Positions 34,736-45,142 of a stretch of 64,000 nt of DNA are shown here, piece by piece (within the stretch, counting starts at the first letter, position 1; every line of letters begins with the position of its first letter). Below the pieces are notes generated by a model that was given only the letters and a program-made list of their open reading frames with translations, was not told the DNA's origin and ran no database searches. The DNA is from Linanthus parryae (taxonomy: Eukaryota; Streptophyta; Magnoliopsida; Ericales; Polemoniaceae): positions 114,650,088-114,714,087 of the forward strand of contig JALGPY010000002.1 in assembly GCA_023055425.1 (NCBI GenBank), read 5' to 3'. A program made the position numbers and the translations under genes.

Positions 34736-35080
34736 AGTGGTATCAGAGCGGTGCCAGCCCGGTGTGCTAAATCCACCTTACTCGACATTTGCGCCCGGGA
34801 CTCGGTCTTGGCTAACTTGATCCAAGCGAGGTATGCCGGATACGTTTTGGGGTAGAGTGTAGTACCTACATCAATCGTCACCTACGCACGGGACTCGGTC
34901 TTGTCTAAATTGATCCAAGCAAGGTATGCCGGGGCGCAAGGGGAGTTGTGTAGGCACGCTGTCTGGCTATGCAAAAGTGATGAGATTTTTAATGTCATGA
35001 TAAGAATGAATTTTCAAATAGAAACAAACAATAGTTAAAAGTCTAATTTCGAGGACGAAATTTTATTAAGGAGGGACGAA
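34736..35080 (+). other. array B, internal segment with intact PBS
   Basis: 345 bp, as in array A. The PBS at 34738-34749 is the canonical TGGTATCAGAGC. The direct repeat and the pol-tail remnant with purine tract at the right end are present. Confidence 0.85.
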
Positions 35081-36393
35081 TGTAATAACCGCATTTCTTA
35101 AGCTTATATTACGTCAGCTTATTTCATGTTTAATTGTTTAGTAGTTGATAGATGTACTCATAATTGCTAAACTGTAAATGTTAAGCTCAACCAGAAATAC
35201 ACCGAAAGTTGTAATTTCTTATTCTATTTCTAATTTAAGGATAAAAATAATTAGAGAATGATTAGTGCTAATCACTAATTAAGTGTTAATTAGTGCTAAT
35301 CACTAGTTTAAGTGTTAATTTAGTGCTAATCACTAGTTTAAGTGTTAATTAGTGCTAATCACCAGTTTAAGAGCTAATTAAGTATTGTTTATGCATCTCG
35401 TGATATGTGGCTTGTTATATGCTTGACGTGACTAAATTACATGTTCATTTGACGCGGTGGTTGAGGATAAGCATTTAAATTTGGTCAAGTAATTGTGTGA
35501 CACGCAGAGGGACATGTGTCACAACATCTGTGACTGTCACTGTATGCGCGACACGTAGGGGGGTCGTGTGTCATCTCCTGAAGCCATTCTTATCCATGTG
35601 TGACACACAGGCGACATGTGTCGTCGTGTGGCACAACTTTCATTGCATGCGCGACACGAGTCCTTGTGACTCGTCGCGATCTGATTGGTCGCTGAATTGT
35701 ATAAATAGGGTCCACTTCTATAGTTATTTCTCATTACTGATTCGATTCAACTATCAATAAGTGAGAAAGAGAGATATTGAGAATATTTCGAGATAAAATA
35801 TTTGGAGATACTCATGTCATTTCAAAGTTTCTATCTTGAAGCTAATATTGAGGTATGGGAAATATAGTTTTCACGTCTACTGTAATTACGGTCTATGCAC
35901 GTGATTATATGCTTATATGTTGATTGTTAAGTTATTGTTTGTTATCCGCATGAAGTATAAAGCATGATAATTATGTGATTCGTGATCGATGTTACACTTT
36001 AATTGATTATTATATTTATACGCCAGGGGTTAGGTGGTACCTACTGGGCTTTTTGCTCACCCTAAAATATCTACAGGTACCGGAACGGGCGGATCAGAGA
36101 CTGTAGACGGATTATATTTATAGCGTTTCCGAATTAATTGTAATATTTGTTAAGATTGGTTCATTTGAGATTTGTAAACGATATTGTTCAAATGAATAGG
36201 AAAGTGATATTTTTATTCAAAGTGAAAAGAGTTGTTTATTTTAATTCAGCTTCCGCTATATTAATTTTTCAAAGATTCCGCTATTTTGTTGAAAAGAGAA
36301 ATGGTTCGTATTTCCGTCGCGGCCGAGAATGACGCGTAAACTCTGATAAATTCTTAATCAACGTAAAGCGAAAGAAAATGTCGGGTCGTGACA
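35081..36393 (+). repeat. array B, LTR 2
   Basis: 1313 bp ending GTCGTGACA. It has scattered private changes relative to LTR 1, including loss of the G-box palindrome near 35652. Confidence 0.9.
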
Positions 36394-36398
36394 CATGT
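36394..36398. repeat. target-site duplication CATGT at the right end of array B
   Basis: Reverse complement of ACATG at 18926-18930. Confidence 0.7.
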
Positions 36399-36960
36399 AC
36401 TTCGTTTGCAGGGTTCCGCACTAACACTATATTTGGATAACAGGCAAGAAAATCAAAGAAATGATACATTGATCACCATGATAAAAGAAGTGATAAGAAA
36501 TGATTGTATTTTCTCACCCAATTTTTGGATTAGTAAGTGAGAATATATGAGAAAGGATTGTAATTCCTCTCTTATTTTGTTTGGAAAAACATATGAAAGG
36601 AAAAGAAATGAGAACATTTGTATAGTCTTCCAAAAATGACCTTTAACATTGTTATAATAAAATCATCCACTGGTGTACACAAACTTCTCTACATCCAGTT
36701 AAGAAACTATAATTAAACCAGTGGCAAACAACCACAAGTCCATATCCTAAATCATTTGTTGGAATATCTTATTCAGTACAAAAATATTAATATTTATTCC
36801 AATTTATTGTGTTTAAAAGAGAAATGTCTCAAACTAAATTTAAAGTGACCTTCTGGATCAAACATCATGCTATCCAAAGTTTCTTTCTGAAACTTCTCCG
36901 GGCAACCAAAAAATATGTTCATTCTCTCAGGCTTGTTGTCAAGGAAAAGATAAGCGGTTG
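36399..36960. other. unassigned sequence
   Basis: AT-rich, with no open frame, repeat or element end that I can identify. Before the inversion it would have adjoined the sequence now at 18931. Confidence 0.5.
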
Positions 36961-37358
36961 TGCGTGAAATACCCCAGTTTTCGATTAAGGTTAAATTGAT
37001 AATTTTTTTATCGTTGGGCTGAGTTTAGAAATTTTAGAAACTTTGGGGTAGATTTGTCTTTTTAGATAACTTGGTCACATCAGTTATTTATTTATTTTAA
37101 GAAAGCCAAGTTTTCACAAAAAATTATTTTTACCGAATTTTTTTAACTTCTACACTTCAAAATTTCTATTTGATTTTATGTAAGAGTTTGTCTAAATTTT
37201 TATTGTTTAGAAGTTATATTTTAAAGATATATACAATGTGTGTGAAACACACAATTATTTTCGTACCGAAATACTACTCTCCAATCCACCCGTGCTCCTG
37301 CCGCACGGGATAACTTCCCTTCATCCCCAACCTCCCCACTCTTGCGTAACGGCACCCA

Positions 37359-37856
37359 TTGCCGCCCTTCCCCTCCGGAAACAAACCGGCCATTAATCCC
37401 ACCTTCTTTCTCCCTCTCACTCCCTCAATCCCACCCACGTCCCCTCAAATTCCAGTGGGTATAAACCCACTACAGTTGCTTCTTTCAATTCAGAAAGCTT
37501 CCCGTCGCCGACCAATTCCTGAACGAAACAGAGCACCATCGTCGCCGGAAAGAATCGGCAGAACCCATCTTCTCGGCATAGCCCCTCTCCCTCTGCTCAC
37601 CCTTTCTCCCCTGCGCCGGACTCTGCTCCGATCGAGCAGAGTTTCTGAAACACCCAACCCGATCGGAACCGCGGGCCTTCACCACCATTCCTCGTCGCCG
37701 TTCGGCTCCACCGCAATTCTCTCTCTCCGCCGCCGAATCAGACTTCAAAATCGACCAGAAGCTTCTTCTCCGGCTTCTCTCAAATGTCGACCACTTTCCT
37801 TATATTCTCTCAAACTCTCAAATGTCTCTCTCTCTATCTCTCTCTATATTATATAA
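37359..37856 (+). other. GC-rich open frame, 165 codons, probably not a gene
   Basis: Pro/Ser/Arg-rich frame (for example RRRPIPERNRAPSSPERIG) downstream of the TATA box at about 37460. Composition resembles the R-U5 part of long gypsy LTRs or a captured 5' gene end. No domain is recognisable. Confidence 0.3.
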
Positions 37857-37915
37857 TAGATGTAGTAGTGTCCATTTGTTTGTTTGTCCTACTAGTAATT
37901 ATATTATATAATTAT

Positions 37916-37920
37916 AATAT
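37916..37920. repeat. target-site duplication AATAT, left copy (Tat element)
   Basis: AATAT before the LTR at 37921 and again at 59261-59265. Confidence 0.9.
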
Positions 37921-38531
37921 TGTAGATAGTGCTTTCTGGACAGGCAGATCTTAGCCACGTGGCGATCATCTAGCACACCTAGCTGTGCTCCACACACACT
38001 GGATCACCACCCTCGCTGATCCACGTGGGGGCTGCGAGACAGGGCCCTCGCATACCACCACACGGGACTTGTAGGGACTTAGTGGTTTGGAGGCTAGAGT
38101 AAGTCATGTCGCGCGCGAGCGACAACCAAGCCCGCGCGCGACCCCTAGTAACTGCTTTGAGAGATTTATGGCACAAGCTCCATAACCCGGTCAACCTCAT
38201 AACGGTTCCGATATACGCGGTTAACGTGCGTAACGGTCCCTATATACGCGGACGAACGTGCCGTTGTGGTTAAGCTAATTAAGCCGCCATTAATGGGCGC
38301 ATTAACCCACTACAACGGTCACATTCCCCGTTATATATAGGATCGTTAACCCTTCCATACAACGGCAGAATTACCTGAGATACGCGGAAGCTCTGCCAAA
38401 ATCCTGTCTCTCTTTCATACAATGCTATTGTCTTACTCTCTCCCTACACACAACCCTACTCTTCCTGTGTTCTTTCTGTCCCCTACTCTTGGTGTATATT
38501 GAATTATCTCTGCAGGATTCTCTCGTACACA
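37921..38531 (+). repeat. Tat element 5' LTR
   Basis: TGTAGATAGTGC to CTCGTACACA, 611 bp. A TATATATAGG box lies near 38332-38341, and a CT-rich stretch follows at about 38400. Confidence 0.9.
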
Positions 38532-38533
38532 TT

Positions 38534-38557
38534 TGGTGAACCCGACGTGAATCGAAC
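38534..38557 (+). other. primer-binding site, Tat element, probably tRNA-Trp
   Basis: TGGTGAACCCGACGTGAATC begins two bases after the LTR. The complement ends in GGGTTCACCA, which matches plant tRNA-Trp as I remember it. The tRNA identity needs a tRNA alignment. The position and the TGG start are firm. Confidence 0.7.
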
Positions 38558-38571
38558 CATTGCAAGCAACC

Positions 38572-39745
38572 ATGTCTCATGAAGATGATGTCAGTAACAG
38601 ATCACCCTCCACGGAGACCACCTCGGGAGAGGAGACCCGTCAGGCTTCCGTGGCCGCCAGTGGAACTCCGACGTTGGAGGCTCTAAACGCCACCATCCAG
38701 AATCAGGGGAAGGCCCTTCAGGCTCAATCCGCACAGATGGAACGTATAATGACCATCCTGGGGACCCTTGCTCCGAATCCTACATCAGGCTCTGCTGTCT
38801 CCCAGGGAGGGGGAACCTCTACCACTCAGAGGACTGGGTTGGTACCGATACCACCCAACCCTAATTCACAAACCTGACCAGCAATGGGGCAATTACCCTC
38901 TGTTCAGGGGCAGACAACCCAAATATCGCCTCTTACCACACATATTCCTCAACCACCAACTGTGGCACCCAACCTTTCTTCACAATACCCCTTGCCTCCT
39001 CCGCCGGCACTGCTGGGCAACATGACTTCACAATACACTCCTAGCCCGGCCGCAGCATATGTGTCCCTGCCGGCTACAACAACCCTTCCTGCTGCTGCTG
39101 GGGGAAGAGCACTGGAGTGTATGACATCGCTGCAGTGGCGCATAGAGACCTTCTTGGCCAATCAGCTGTTCGCAGACACCATTATTCCAAAGGTCGACAA
39201 CGATCCGCCTATCCCACGAGAAATCTATCTCATGCCTAACCCCGCGAGGTATAAGGCTCCTAAGTGGGACAAGTTCGAAGATGTTATGGGAATGCCCACG
39301 AGCACGTCATGCATTTCATCGATGTGATGGGCCCATACGGGGCTGATCCCAAGTTGCTGATGCGCAAGTTCCCGAAATCTTTAGGAAATGTGGCCTACAA
39401 GTGGTATAGGACGTTGGAGGCCGGATCTGTTAAAACTTGGGATGATATGGTCCAGAAGTTCTACACAAAGTTCTTTAAGGGTGGAAGAGAAAGTTACCAT
39501 GATTCATCTCTCCCGCATGTATCAGAAGCGCGAGGAAGATGGAGTCACTTTCATCAAGAAATTCAGGGCCAAATCCTTGGAATGCAGAGACGAGGTGCTT
39601 GAGGGCAGGCTCGTGGAGATATGTCTACAAGGCATGCTAGATGAGTACAAAGGTATGCTGATCAACCTACAAACTCCCACCTTTTCAAAATTGATGGAAT
39701 GCACGAAAAACATAGAACCTATAGTGGAGAGGCAGAAGAAGAAGC
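38572..39745 (+). pseudogene. Tat element gag, first part, broken
   Basis: Starts at ATG 38572 (MSHEDD). It has a Ser/Thr-rich N-terminus, a Gln-rich coiled stretch (about residues 45-65), a Pro-rich region and then the capsid-like part (MPNPARYKAPKWDKFED, YKWYRTLEAGSVKTWDDMVQKFYTKFF, SKLMECTKNIEP). Defects are a TGA at 38875-38877 in frame, a shift near 39290 and another near 39480. It is then interrupted by copia copy 2 at 39746 and continues at 48267. Confidence 0.85.
39741..39745. repeat. target-site duplication GAAGC, left copy (copia copy 2)
   Basis: GAAGC precedes the LTR at 39746 and recurs at 48262-48266. Confidence 0.95.
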
Positions 39746-41177
39746 TGTAGGGTTTTGATTCATGGATCGCGCAAACGGAAGCATAATCAAACAAACAACC
39801 ATGCAAAACCCTCCAAGGATCACAAGTCTAGATGCATAACGATAGTGAAGGTAAGAAATCATAAACACACCTTTGGGTTCTCCTTGATGACTTCAAACGC
39901 GAATAGTGTCACGTTCTCTATAGTTGATCCACGCCTAGAGTTGTTCCTAGATCTCCAATCACCTTGGTGCTAGCCCGGATTGAAAGGAGGGTGAAGAAAT
40001 CACGCAAAACGAGGCACCAAAAGGGGCTCGGCCCTTTGTGGCGTCGGGGACAAGGGGGCGGCGGCAAAGGGGCGGCGTCCCTCTTTGTGGCTTGCTCTCT
40101 CTCTCCTTTGTACTCTCCTACTCTTGTTATGTTCTCTCTAGAGCATAAAAAGTGTGTAGGGAAGGAAGGAGGAGGGTCCTTTATATAGTCCAACAACTCC
40201 TTGTTAACTACCTAAAGGACTTATTCTAGTCCTACTAGAATTCAATTTAGTCCCTTCCTTGCAAATTAGTCCCTACTAAGTTTGCAAGGGTTTGCAAAGT
40301 GATCCTTCTAATTAATTAATCCAATTAATTAATTCCACAATCTAGTACAATTCTATATAGCGTGTGACCCCATAGGTTCTATCTAGTTGGTAGCAACTCT
40401 TTGCTAATATGGAGCGGTTTCTAGCAAAACATCCATTCTAGCCAACTAATAGAATAGTCATCTAGACAACCTTGTACAAGTATTTGTCTCATCCCTTTGC
40501 CTCCATATCCGGATTGGACACGAGACATACAAGTCACACTCGTATATCCAATCCCTAGTTTCTCGATCCATGGAATAGCCTTATTCGTGCAAATAACATC
40601 AATATCTCATATATTGATTTATTTGAGTCTGGCCAGACATTCTATAAGCACTATCCTCGAGTGGCCTTGGATAATTGCTCCCGTTATGTGGGAGGGGCAA
40701 ATCCTCTCTACGTCCACTACGATCTCTAAGCTTGCTTCTCATTGTATCCAGTACACGCCTTTATAACTACCCAGTTACGGTGTAGCGTTTAACGCTACCA
40801 AGATCACAATGATCCACAACTAGAATATCTAGTGACTTCAAGTCTAAGGATGACAATACCATTGTACCCGAGAAGCACTTGTGACTCAACATAACGTGTA
40901 TGTAGCCTTCTCGGTAATGGGTCAATCCAGTGCAACATTCCGTAATGCACACCTATGTGTTGGATCGTGATATCTCCATACCAATCCAACCCCATACTAG
41001 TCTATAGATGATTGTCCCATTTAATCATTATACTTGACTAGGGATATTTAAGATAAACAACACGATTGTAAATCTAAGGACTTCATTATATTAAATATCC
41101 AATAAATAATAAATGAATTTCTAGCCAATTACAAATTCATACTAAACAAGATTGCCTCTAGGGCATCTATTCCAACA
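39746..41177 (-). repeat. copia copy 2, 3' LTR
   Basis: 1432 bp. Differs from the 5' LTR near 40340, 40614, 40928 and 40931 by eye. Confidence 0.95.
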
Positions 41178-41189
41178 GTCTCCCACTTG
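41178..41189 (-). other. polypurine tract, copia copy 2
   Basis: Reads CAAGTGGGAGAC on the - strand between the stop codon and the 3' LTR. Confidence 0.85.
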
Positions 41190-41191
41190 CA

Positions 41192-44100
41192 CTAGAGCCA
41201 ATCTGGCGCATCTCGTATGCCCATACTCCTAGTGTGCCCTTCATGCTTCCACTGCGTGAGAGGCTTCGTAAGCGGGTCTGACAGATTATCATCTGTAGGA
41301 ATCTTGCATATCCGAACGTCTCCTCTATCGATAATATCTCGAATCAGATGGAACTTCCTGAGCACATGCTTGGATTTCTGGTGCGATCTGGGTTCCTTTG
41401 ATTGCGCGATCGCCCCAGTGTTGTCACAGAACAACTCCACTGGATCCGCAATGCTAGGGACCACACCAAGCTCAGAAACAAACTTTCTGATCCAAACAGC
41501 CTCCTTTGCTGCGCCATTTGCAGCAATGTACTCAGCCTCTGTTGTAGAATCAGCTACCGTCTCTTGCTTGGAACTTTTCCAGCTCACCGCTGCTCCATTC
41601 AGGCAAAACACATATCCCGACTGTGATCTAAAGTCATCTCTATCGGTTTGGAAGCTTGCATCAGTGTAAACCCTTACACGCAACTCTTCCTCACCGCCAA
41701 ACATCAAGAAGGCATCCTTAGTTCTTCTCAAGTACTTTAGGATGTTCTTGACAGCAATCCAGTGACTCTCACCCGGATTGGATTGGTATCTGCTCGTCAT
41801 ACTCAAGGCATATGACACATCTGGTCTAGTACATAACATGGCGTACATGATGGATCCTATGGCCGAGGCATAGGGAATCCTACTCATGCGTTCCTTCTCA
41901 ATCTCATTGGAAGGACAACTACTCTTCGAAAGAGTGATTCCATGTGACATGGGCAAGAATCCCTTCTTGGAATCTTGCATGTTGAACCGTTTCAACACCT
42001 TGTCAATATATGTACTTTGACTTAGGCCTAGCAACCTCTTAGATCTATCTCTATAGATCTTTATACCGAGTATATAGGCTGCTTCCCCTAAGTCTTTCAT
42101 TGAGAAACACTTTCCTAGCCAATCTTTTACAGATTGCAGCATGGGAATGTCGTCTCCAATGAGCAGTATGTCATCCACATACAAGACCAGAAAAGCTACA
42201 GAGCTCCCACTAACCTTCTTGTAAACACAAGACTCATCTTCGTTTCTGATGAAGCCAAACTCTTTGACCACTTCATCAAAACGTCGATTCCAACTCCTAG
42301 AAGCTTGCTTCAATCCATAAATGGATCGTTGCAGCTTACACACTTTGTTGGCTTGCTTTGGATCCTCAAAACCCTCCGGCTGTATCATATACACGTCCTC
42401 GAGGAGATTCCCATAAAGGAATGCTGTTTTGACATCCATCTGCCAAATCTCATAGTCGTAGTATGCTGCAATCGCAAGTAGGATTCGGATGGATTTGGTC
42501 ATAGCGACTGGTGAAAAGGTTTCATCATAGTCAATACCATGAATCTGTCTGAATCCTTTAGCCACCAATCGGCCCTTATAGGTAATCACATTACCATCCA
42601 TGTCGATCTTCTTCTTGAAGACCCACTTGCACCCTATGGGCCGCGCCCCATCAGGTGGTTCCACCAAAGTCCATACTTTGTTGGCATACATGGATTCCAT
42701 CTCGGATCTCATGGCCTCAAGCCACTTCTGCGAGTCTGGGCCATTCATGGCCTCCTCATAGGTAGTAGGCTCATCATCTATGAGCATCGTGTCACCGGAA
42801 TCAGTCACGAGAAGTCCGTACCTCTCGGGTTCCTGGCGCACTCTACTAGATCTACGAAGTTCTTGTGTTACCTGAACAGGTGGATCCACAACTGCTTGTG
42901 ATTCCTGTTCATGTTCCATAATCGGTTCTGTGATTTGTGGTTCTTGAACCTCTTCAAGTTCTACGTTCCTCCCACTTGCTTCTTTAGAGACAAACTCTCT
43001 TTCTAGAAACACGCCGGTCCGAGCAACAAACACTTTGTTCTCGGTTGGATTGTAGAAATAGTATCCCTTAGTTTCCTTAGGATACCCCACAAATTTACAC
43101 TTATCCGATTTAGGCCCTAGCTTGTCTGATTGTAAACGTTTTACATAGACATCGCAGCCCCAAATCCTCATGAACGACAGTGTGGGACGCCTCCCACTCC
43201 ACATCTCATATGGTGTCTTCATGACTGATTTAGATGGAACACGGTTAATGGTGAAAGCTGCACTTAATAGAGCGTAGCCCCAAAACGATAATGGAAGATC
43301 GGTTTGACACATCATAGACCGAACCATATCCAATAGGGTTCGATTTCTCCTCTCGGACACGCCATTCCATTGTGGCGTTCCGGGTGGAGTGAGTTGGGAC
43401 ACGATCCCACACTCTCTAAGATAGTCGTCAAACTCTTGGCTTAAGTATTCTCCTCCACGATCCGATCGTAGAGCTTTGATACTTTTGCCAAGTTGCTTCT
43501 CTACTTCATTCTTGAATTCCTTGAACACTTCAAAGGATTCGGATTTTGCCCTCATAAGGTACACAAATCCATATCTACTGTAATCATCAGTAAACGTAAT
43601 GAAGTAGACATAACCACCCCTGGCAGGCGTGGCAAATGGCCCACATACATCGGTATGTATGAGCGCCAATTGCTCACTAGTCCTCTCACCTTTTTTATTG
43701 AAAGGGGACTTTGTCATTTTTCCCAATAAACAAGCCTCACATGTCTCATATGATTCAAAATCAAATGAGTCTAGCAATCCATCCTTATGGAGTCTAGATA
43801 CACGTTTCTCATTTATGTGGCCTAAACGACAATGCCATAAATAAGCAGGATTTAAATCATTTATTTTAATCCGCTTGGTATTAATGTTGTAGACAGGATT
43901 ACTTAGATCAAGGACATAAAGTCCATTAAATAATTGCGCACTAAAATAGTGAATATTATTCAAATAAAAGGAACAACAATTGTTCTTTATTGAAATAATA
44001 AAACCTTCCTTGTCCAAACAAGAAATAGAAATAATGTTTCTGCTCATAGCAGGCACAAAATAGCAATTATTTAATTCTAAAACTAATCCTGAAGGCAGAG

Positions 44101-45142
44101 ATAGCTCGCAAACGCCTATGGCCAACGCAGCAACCTTTGCTCCATTCCCAACGCGCAGATCTACCTCCCCTTTAGCCAATCTTTTACTTCTCTTTAGATC
44201 CTGCATATTTCGACAAATATGAGATCCACATCCAGTATCTAATACCCATGATGTAGAGACAGTTATATTGACATCTACAACGAAAATACCTGGTGGTGGT
44301 GGAATCACTATTCCAAGCCGCTTGTCCTCCAGATATTTTGGGCAGTTCCTCCTCCAGTGTCCAGGTTGACTACAGTAGTGACATTCACCCTTAGTCACGA
44401 CCTTGGCAATCCCACCAACAGGCTTAAGGGCTTGTTCCTTGGACTTGGCAACTGACTTGCCTTTGCCCTTGGAGGAAGAGGCAAACTTTTTACCCTTTCC
44501 TTTATGTACCATCATAATGGCCTTGCCCTTACCCTTGTTGATGCTCTGTTCAGCCGTCCTCAACATGTTGAGCAAATCTGGCAGTGGTTTAACGATCTCG
44601 TTCATGTTATAGTTCATAATGAACTGTCCATAACTCTCGGGCAACGATTGCAACACGAGATCGGTTGCCAACTCTTGGCCGACCGGGAACCCAAGCCGGG
44701 CGAGATTCTCCAAGTACCCGATCATTCGGAGTACGTGGGGTCCCACCGGGCTCCCTTCTGCCAGATGACATTTGAACAGTGCCTTTGAGACCTCGTACCT
44801 CTCTACCCTCGCCTGCTCTTGGAAGAGCTGCTTTAGATGTTCGATCATATCGACAGCATTCATGTTCTCATGTTGCTTCTGAAGCTCAGAGGTCATGGTG
44901 CAAAGCATTAGGCAGGCTGCATCATTAGCGTCATCAACACGCTTTTGATACGCCTTTAAGGCAGCAGGTGTCTGATTCTCTGGACCTTCTGGAACTTGCT
45001 CCTCTATTGCGTACAGCTTCTTCTCTTGCTTGAGAACAATTCTCAAGTTTCTGTACCAATCGAGAAAGTTGGTTCCTGAGAGCTTGTCCTTCTCAAGGAC
45101 AGATCGTAGGGAATGTTGTGAACTCGATGAGTTGTTTGCCAT
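41192..45142 (-). CDS. copia gag-pol polyprotein, copy 2 (1316 aa)
   Basis: Same length and domain order as the copy 1 product: gag, CCHC knuckle, DTG protease, HHCC and DDE integrase, RT with YVDD, and RNase H. The RT motif is the canonical ETFSPV, unlike copy 1. One unusual residue is RVYTDASF in RNase H, where copy 1 has RGYTDASF and most copia elements have Gly before the Tyr/Phe. I chose the start MANNSSSS at 45142 because copy 1 starts there. An extra A in the run before it (CTACAAAAAGG) opens the frame upstream to an ATG at 45172, which would add ten residues. The polyprotein is expected to be cut by its own protease. Confidence 0.95.
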   Translation of the reverse strand: MANNSSSSQHSLRSVLEKDKLSGTNFLDWYRNLRIVLKQEKKLYAIEEQVPEGPENQTPAALKAYQKRVDDANDAACLMLCTMTSELQKQHENMNAVDMIEHLKQLFQEQARVERYEVSKALFKCHLAEGSPVGPHVLRMIGYLENLARLGFPVGQELATDLVLQSLPESYGQFIMNYNMNEIVKPLPDLLNMLRTAEQSINKGKGKAIMMVHKGKGKKFASSSKGKGKSVAKSKEQALKPVGGIAKVVTKGECHYCSQPGHWRRNCPKYLEDKRLGIVIPPPPGIFVVDVNITVSTSWVLDTGCGSHICRNMQDLKRSKRLAKGEVDLRVGNGAKVAALAIGVCELSLPSGLVLELNNCYFVPAMSRNIISISCLDKEGFIISIKNNCCSFYLNNIHYFSAQLFNGLYVLDLSNPVYNINTKRIKINDLNPAYLWHCRLGHINEKRVSRLHKDGLLDSFDFESYETCEACLLGKMTKSPFNKKGERTSEQLALIHTDVCGPFATPARGGYVYFITFTDDYSRYGFVYLMRAKSESFEVFKEFKNEVEKQLGKSIKALRSDRGGEYLSQEFDDYLRECGIVSQLTPPGTPQWNGVSERRNRTLLDMVRSMMCQTDLPLSFWGYALLSAAFTINRVPSKSVMKTPYEMWSGRRPTLSFMRIWGCDVYVKRLQSDKLGPKSDKCKFVGYPKETKGYYFYNPTENKVFVARTGVFLEREFVSKEASGRNVELEEVQEPQITEPIMEHEQESQAVVDPPVQVTQELRRSSRVRQEPERYGLLVTDSGDTMLIDDEPTTYEEAMNGPDSQKWLEAMRSEMESMYANKVWTLVEPPDGARPIGCKWVFKKKIDMDGNVITYKGRLVAKGFRQIHGIDYDETFSPVAMTKSIRILLAIAAYYDYEIWQMDVKTAFLYGNLLEDVYMIQPEGFEDPKQANKVCKLQRSIYGLKQASRSWNRRFDEVVKEFGFIRNEDESCVYKKVSGSSVAFLVLYVDDILLIGDDIPMLQSVKDWLGKCFSMKDLGEAAYILGIKIYRDRSKRLLGLSQSTYIDKVLKRFNMQDSKKGFLPMSHGITLSKSSCPSNEIEKERMSRIPYASAIGSIMYAMLCTRPDVSYALSMTSRYQSNPGESHWIAVKNILKYLRRTKDAFLMFGGEEELRVRVYTDASFQTDRDDFRSQSGYVFCLNGAAVSWKSSKQETVADSTTEAEYIAANGAAKEAVWIRKFVSELGVVPSIADPVELFCDNTGAIAQSKEPRSHQKSKHVLRKFHLIRDIIDRGDVRICKIPTDDNLSDPLTKPLTQWKHEGHTRSMGIRDAPDWL

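Larger units (their letters stand above)
33424..36393 (+). mobile_element. array B: two LTRs and one internal segment of the gypsy-derived non-autonomous element
   Basis: Same family as array A and the same + orientation. LTR-345 bp-LTR, all of the subtype seen in array A LTR 4. This is the minimal form of the element and probably the size of its normal unit, 2970 bp. Confidence 0.9.
36961..37920 (+). repeat. putative first part of the G3 gypsy 5' LTR
   Basis: From a TGTGCGTGAAATACCCC start the sequence has LTR-like organisation. An AT-rich upstream part, a TATA box (GTATAAACCC near 37460) and a GC-rich pyrimidine stretch follow. With 59266-60777 it would make an LTR of about 2.5 kb ending GTGTTACA. 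The Tat element was inserted into it at AATAT. The start is a guess from the TG and the motif. Confidence 0.4.

Noticed and set aside
37359..37856. A host gene start
   Set aside because: Low-complexity Pro/Ser/Arg frame with no domain, next to LTR-like sequence and cut by the Tat insertion. I kept it only as a low-confidence feature.
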